NCBI GenBank assembly: GCA_947184155.2
Contig: CAMXCT020000514.1
Coordinates: 50,001-114,000, forward strand
DNA from: Cladocopium goreaui
Taxonomy: Eukaryota; Sar; Dinophyceae; Suessiales; Symbiodiniaceae
Length of the DNA: 64,000 nt
Reading direction: 5' to 3'
The notes beneath the pieces are model-generated. The model ran no database searches. It saw only the letters and a program-made list of their open reading frames with translations, and was not told where the DNA came from. Both the position numbers and the translations under genes were made by a program. Shown one piece after another: positions 62,549 through 64,000 of the stretch (positions are counted from its first letter, which is position 1; each line of letters opens with the position of its first letter).

Positions 62549-62999
62549 CTACAAATGATGTTACAAAGGGGCTCCTCTATGCTGCAAACATACATGCATA
62601 TCACGTATCATCGATATAAGTGTGGGGAACTTCATGGCCACCTCAAAATGAACACATCTGATTACTGATACTGAACCAGACTTCTTGCAACTTCTTGGGG
62701 GCAATTCATACTATATAGCGGGAAGGGGTTGGCTACGCATCTTTCGGTAAACAAAGCTGGAACTGCCAGGTCTGCGTCCGAGAGTTTTCAAATTGGGGGT
62801 CTGCGCCACCAAGTTGAAAACAAACTGAAATCAACATGGGATATTTACTACACATCTTCTGATGAGGGCATAAAACATACGTATGTGTAAAATTTGGTAA
62901 GTGGTTTCACCGTGTTGTTGCCGGTTAGTTATAAATATTAAATTAAATCATGTGAGCCATGTTCTAAATGTCTTACATCCTGGCACCAAATAAGGAAAT

Positions 63000-63125
63000 G
63001 CTTACGCCATTGCTTACGTTTTGCTTACGCGCGCGCAGGTTTTGCTTACGCGCATATCTTTTCTTACGCGCATATCTTTTCTTACGCGGAGCTTACGCTG
63101 GCTTACTCGCACCACAGTTTTGCTT
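63000..63125. repeat. CTTACGC-word minisatellite
   Basis: CTTACG occurs about nine times in 125 bp, with a tandem TTTTCTTACGCGCATATC unit. The plus frame reads as CLRAYLFLRAYLFLR, a repeat artefact. Confidence 0.85.
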
Positions 63126-63332
63126 ACGCCACACCCTTACAAGGGGCCCCTTGCTTAACATGAACACAAGAGTTTAGAACCTGGCTCATGTGCACATTTA
63201 TATAATTATATAAACTAAATATGTATATATATATACACATCTTTGTTCCCATTCTCATTTTTGTTGGTCAACCCCCCAGCCCTTCTTGGAGGATCACCCC
63301 CACTTAGTGACTGCTTGGTACATGGGGTAGAT

Positions 63333-63433
63333 ATCCTCCAGTAGACTAACATAGCTGTGGAATTCCAAGGGTTTCCTTTTGCAACTGAGGAATTTCCATA
63401 GTCTATGGTGTCTATGTTAGTTTACTGAAGGAT
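63333..63433. repeat. Foldback element B2
   Basis: ATCCTCCAGTAGACTAACATAG (63,333-63,354) pairs with 63,412-63,433 at 20 of 22 positions. It shares the ACTAACATAG arm core with element B1 at 25,555-25,658. Confidence 0.8.
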
Positions 63434-64000
63434 TACTCGGGTACCAACTACTTCGAGGATCATCCAACTTCGTAACTGGTTAATAACCCGGGTTAGCAAG
63501 TCCCCATTTCGTGGGTCATCTCATCTATAAATACGGGTTATATCAGTTTTATCTATGGATATCTATGGTTATTAACCACTTACTGAGTGGGATCTAATCT
63601 GTGTTAGTTTCTCGTAGGGTACCAATCTATGTTATTTTATGTTAGTTTGTTCCAGGGTACTAACATGTACTAACTACACAGGATGATCACGATAGTACCA
63701 TATAATATTGTATGTACATATGTAAATCACAGTTGCTGATATTATAGTACTAATCAAAGAAATTCTAACAACTTACTAACCACCACATATTAACCACTTA
63801 TCTATGACTATGAACCGCTTTCTAAGTGGGCTGATGGTGCTATTAAAATTTATGTTGTCTGTTATCTTATTTGAGTTTCCATTACGAACTATGCCAACAT
63901 TAATCATTTTCAATGTAAGTGGTCAACAACCTATTCACCACTTACACCTATGGTTCGTTGTTAACATTAATTAATCAGCTGTTAACATATGGTTTAATAT

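Larger units (their letters stand above)
62549..64000. other. Mostly intronic, repeat-bearing
   Basis: Contains the CTTACGC cluster at 63,000-63,125 and a foldback element at 63,333-63,433, then AT-rich sequence with many GTTAGT/ACTAAC and CCACTTA words. No further exon could be supported. Confidence 0.5.

Noticed and set aside
1..64000. CRISPR arrays, tRNA, rRNA and bacterial operons
   Set aside because: No direct repeats with unique spacers, no cloverleaf or rRNA core sequence seen; organisation is eukaryotic.

Overview
The window reads as nuclear DNA of a dinoflagellate, most likely of the Symbiodiniaceae/Suessiales type. This is inferred from three things: very long AT-rich introns full of simple repeats, interrupted by short GC-richer exon-like islands with AG|G acceptors and mixed GT/GC donors; a dispersed repeat whose translated fragments I know from many dinoflagellate gene models; and retroelements of types known from this group. 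No bacterial operons, rRNA, tRNA or CRISPR array were seen.

Two large, well-preserved retroelements dominate the coding content. (1) 13,148-21,135, minus strand: a tyrosine-recombinase (DIRS/Ngaro/PAT-like) retrotransposon with split direct repeats in the order A1 - ORFs - B1 - A2 - B2. It encodes a zinc-ribbon/Gag-like region, a reverse transcriptase, a DNMT3-like cytosine-5 DNA methyltransferase set inside the RNase H region, and a tyrosine recombinase. (2) 28,606-36,340, plus strand: a Ty1/copia element with identical 127-bp LTRs, an ATATA target duplication and an initiator-Met-type primer site. It has gag, a zinc-knuckle/protease frame, and a long pol frame (methyltransferase-like domain - integrase - RT - RNase H), then an accessory ORF with an ExoX-C-like 'FGKY.G' motif. 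Its three main frames are joined by two +1 shifts, both at the same heptamer T-TGA-TGA. In the first element three of four frame changes are also +1 and fall exactly at stop codons.

Outside these elements, nearly every island that looks protein-coding reads on the minus strand. I list about 45 candidate exons; many have an AG|G acceptor, a GT or GC donor, and a length divisible by three with phase-0 borders. They suggest one or more huge minus-strand genes running from right to left. At the right end (62.5-59.9 kb) the exons are recognisable: an FKBP-type peptidyl-prolyl isomerase C-terminus, then a CS (NudC/p23-like) domain split over three exons, consistent with a co-chaperone whose 5' end lies beyond the window. 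At 22-28 kb a run of acidic exons suggests another gene or another part of the same one. Exon chaining is inference; no transcript data were available.

The rest is repeats: GATA arrays (1.2 kb and 46.8-48.3 kb), AT/AC arrays, a triplet array in a dispersed repeat at 39.7-41.1 kb (the head of a second copy lies at 1-60), minisatellites, and at least four families of short foldback (inverted-repeat) elements that look like MITEs or introner-type insertions. Uncertainties are stated per entry; exon limits marked approximate could move by tens of bases.
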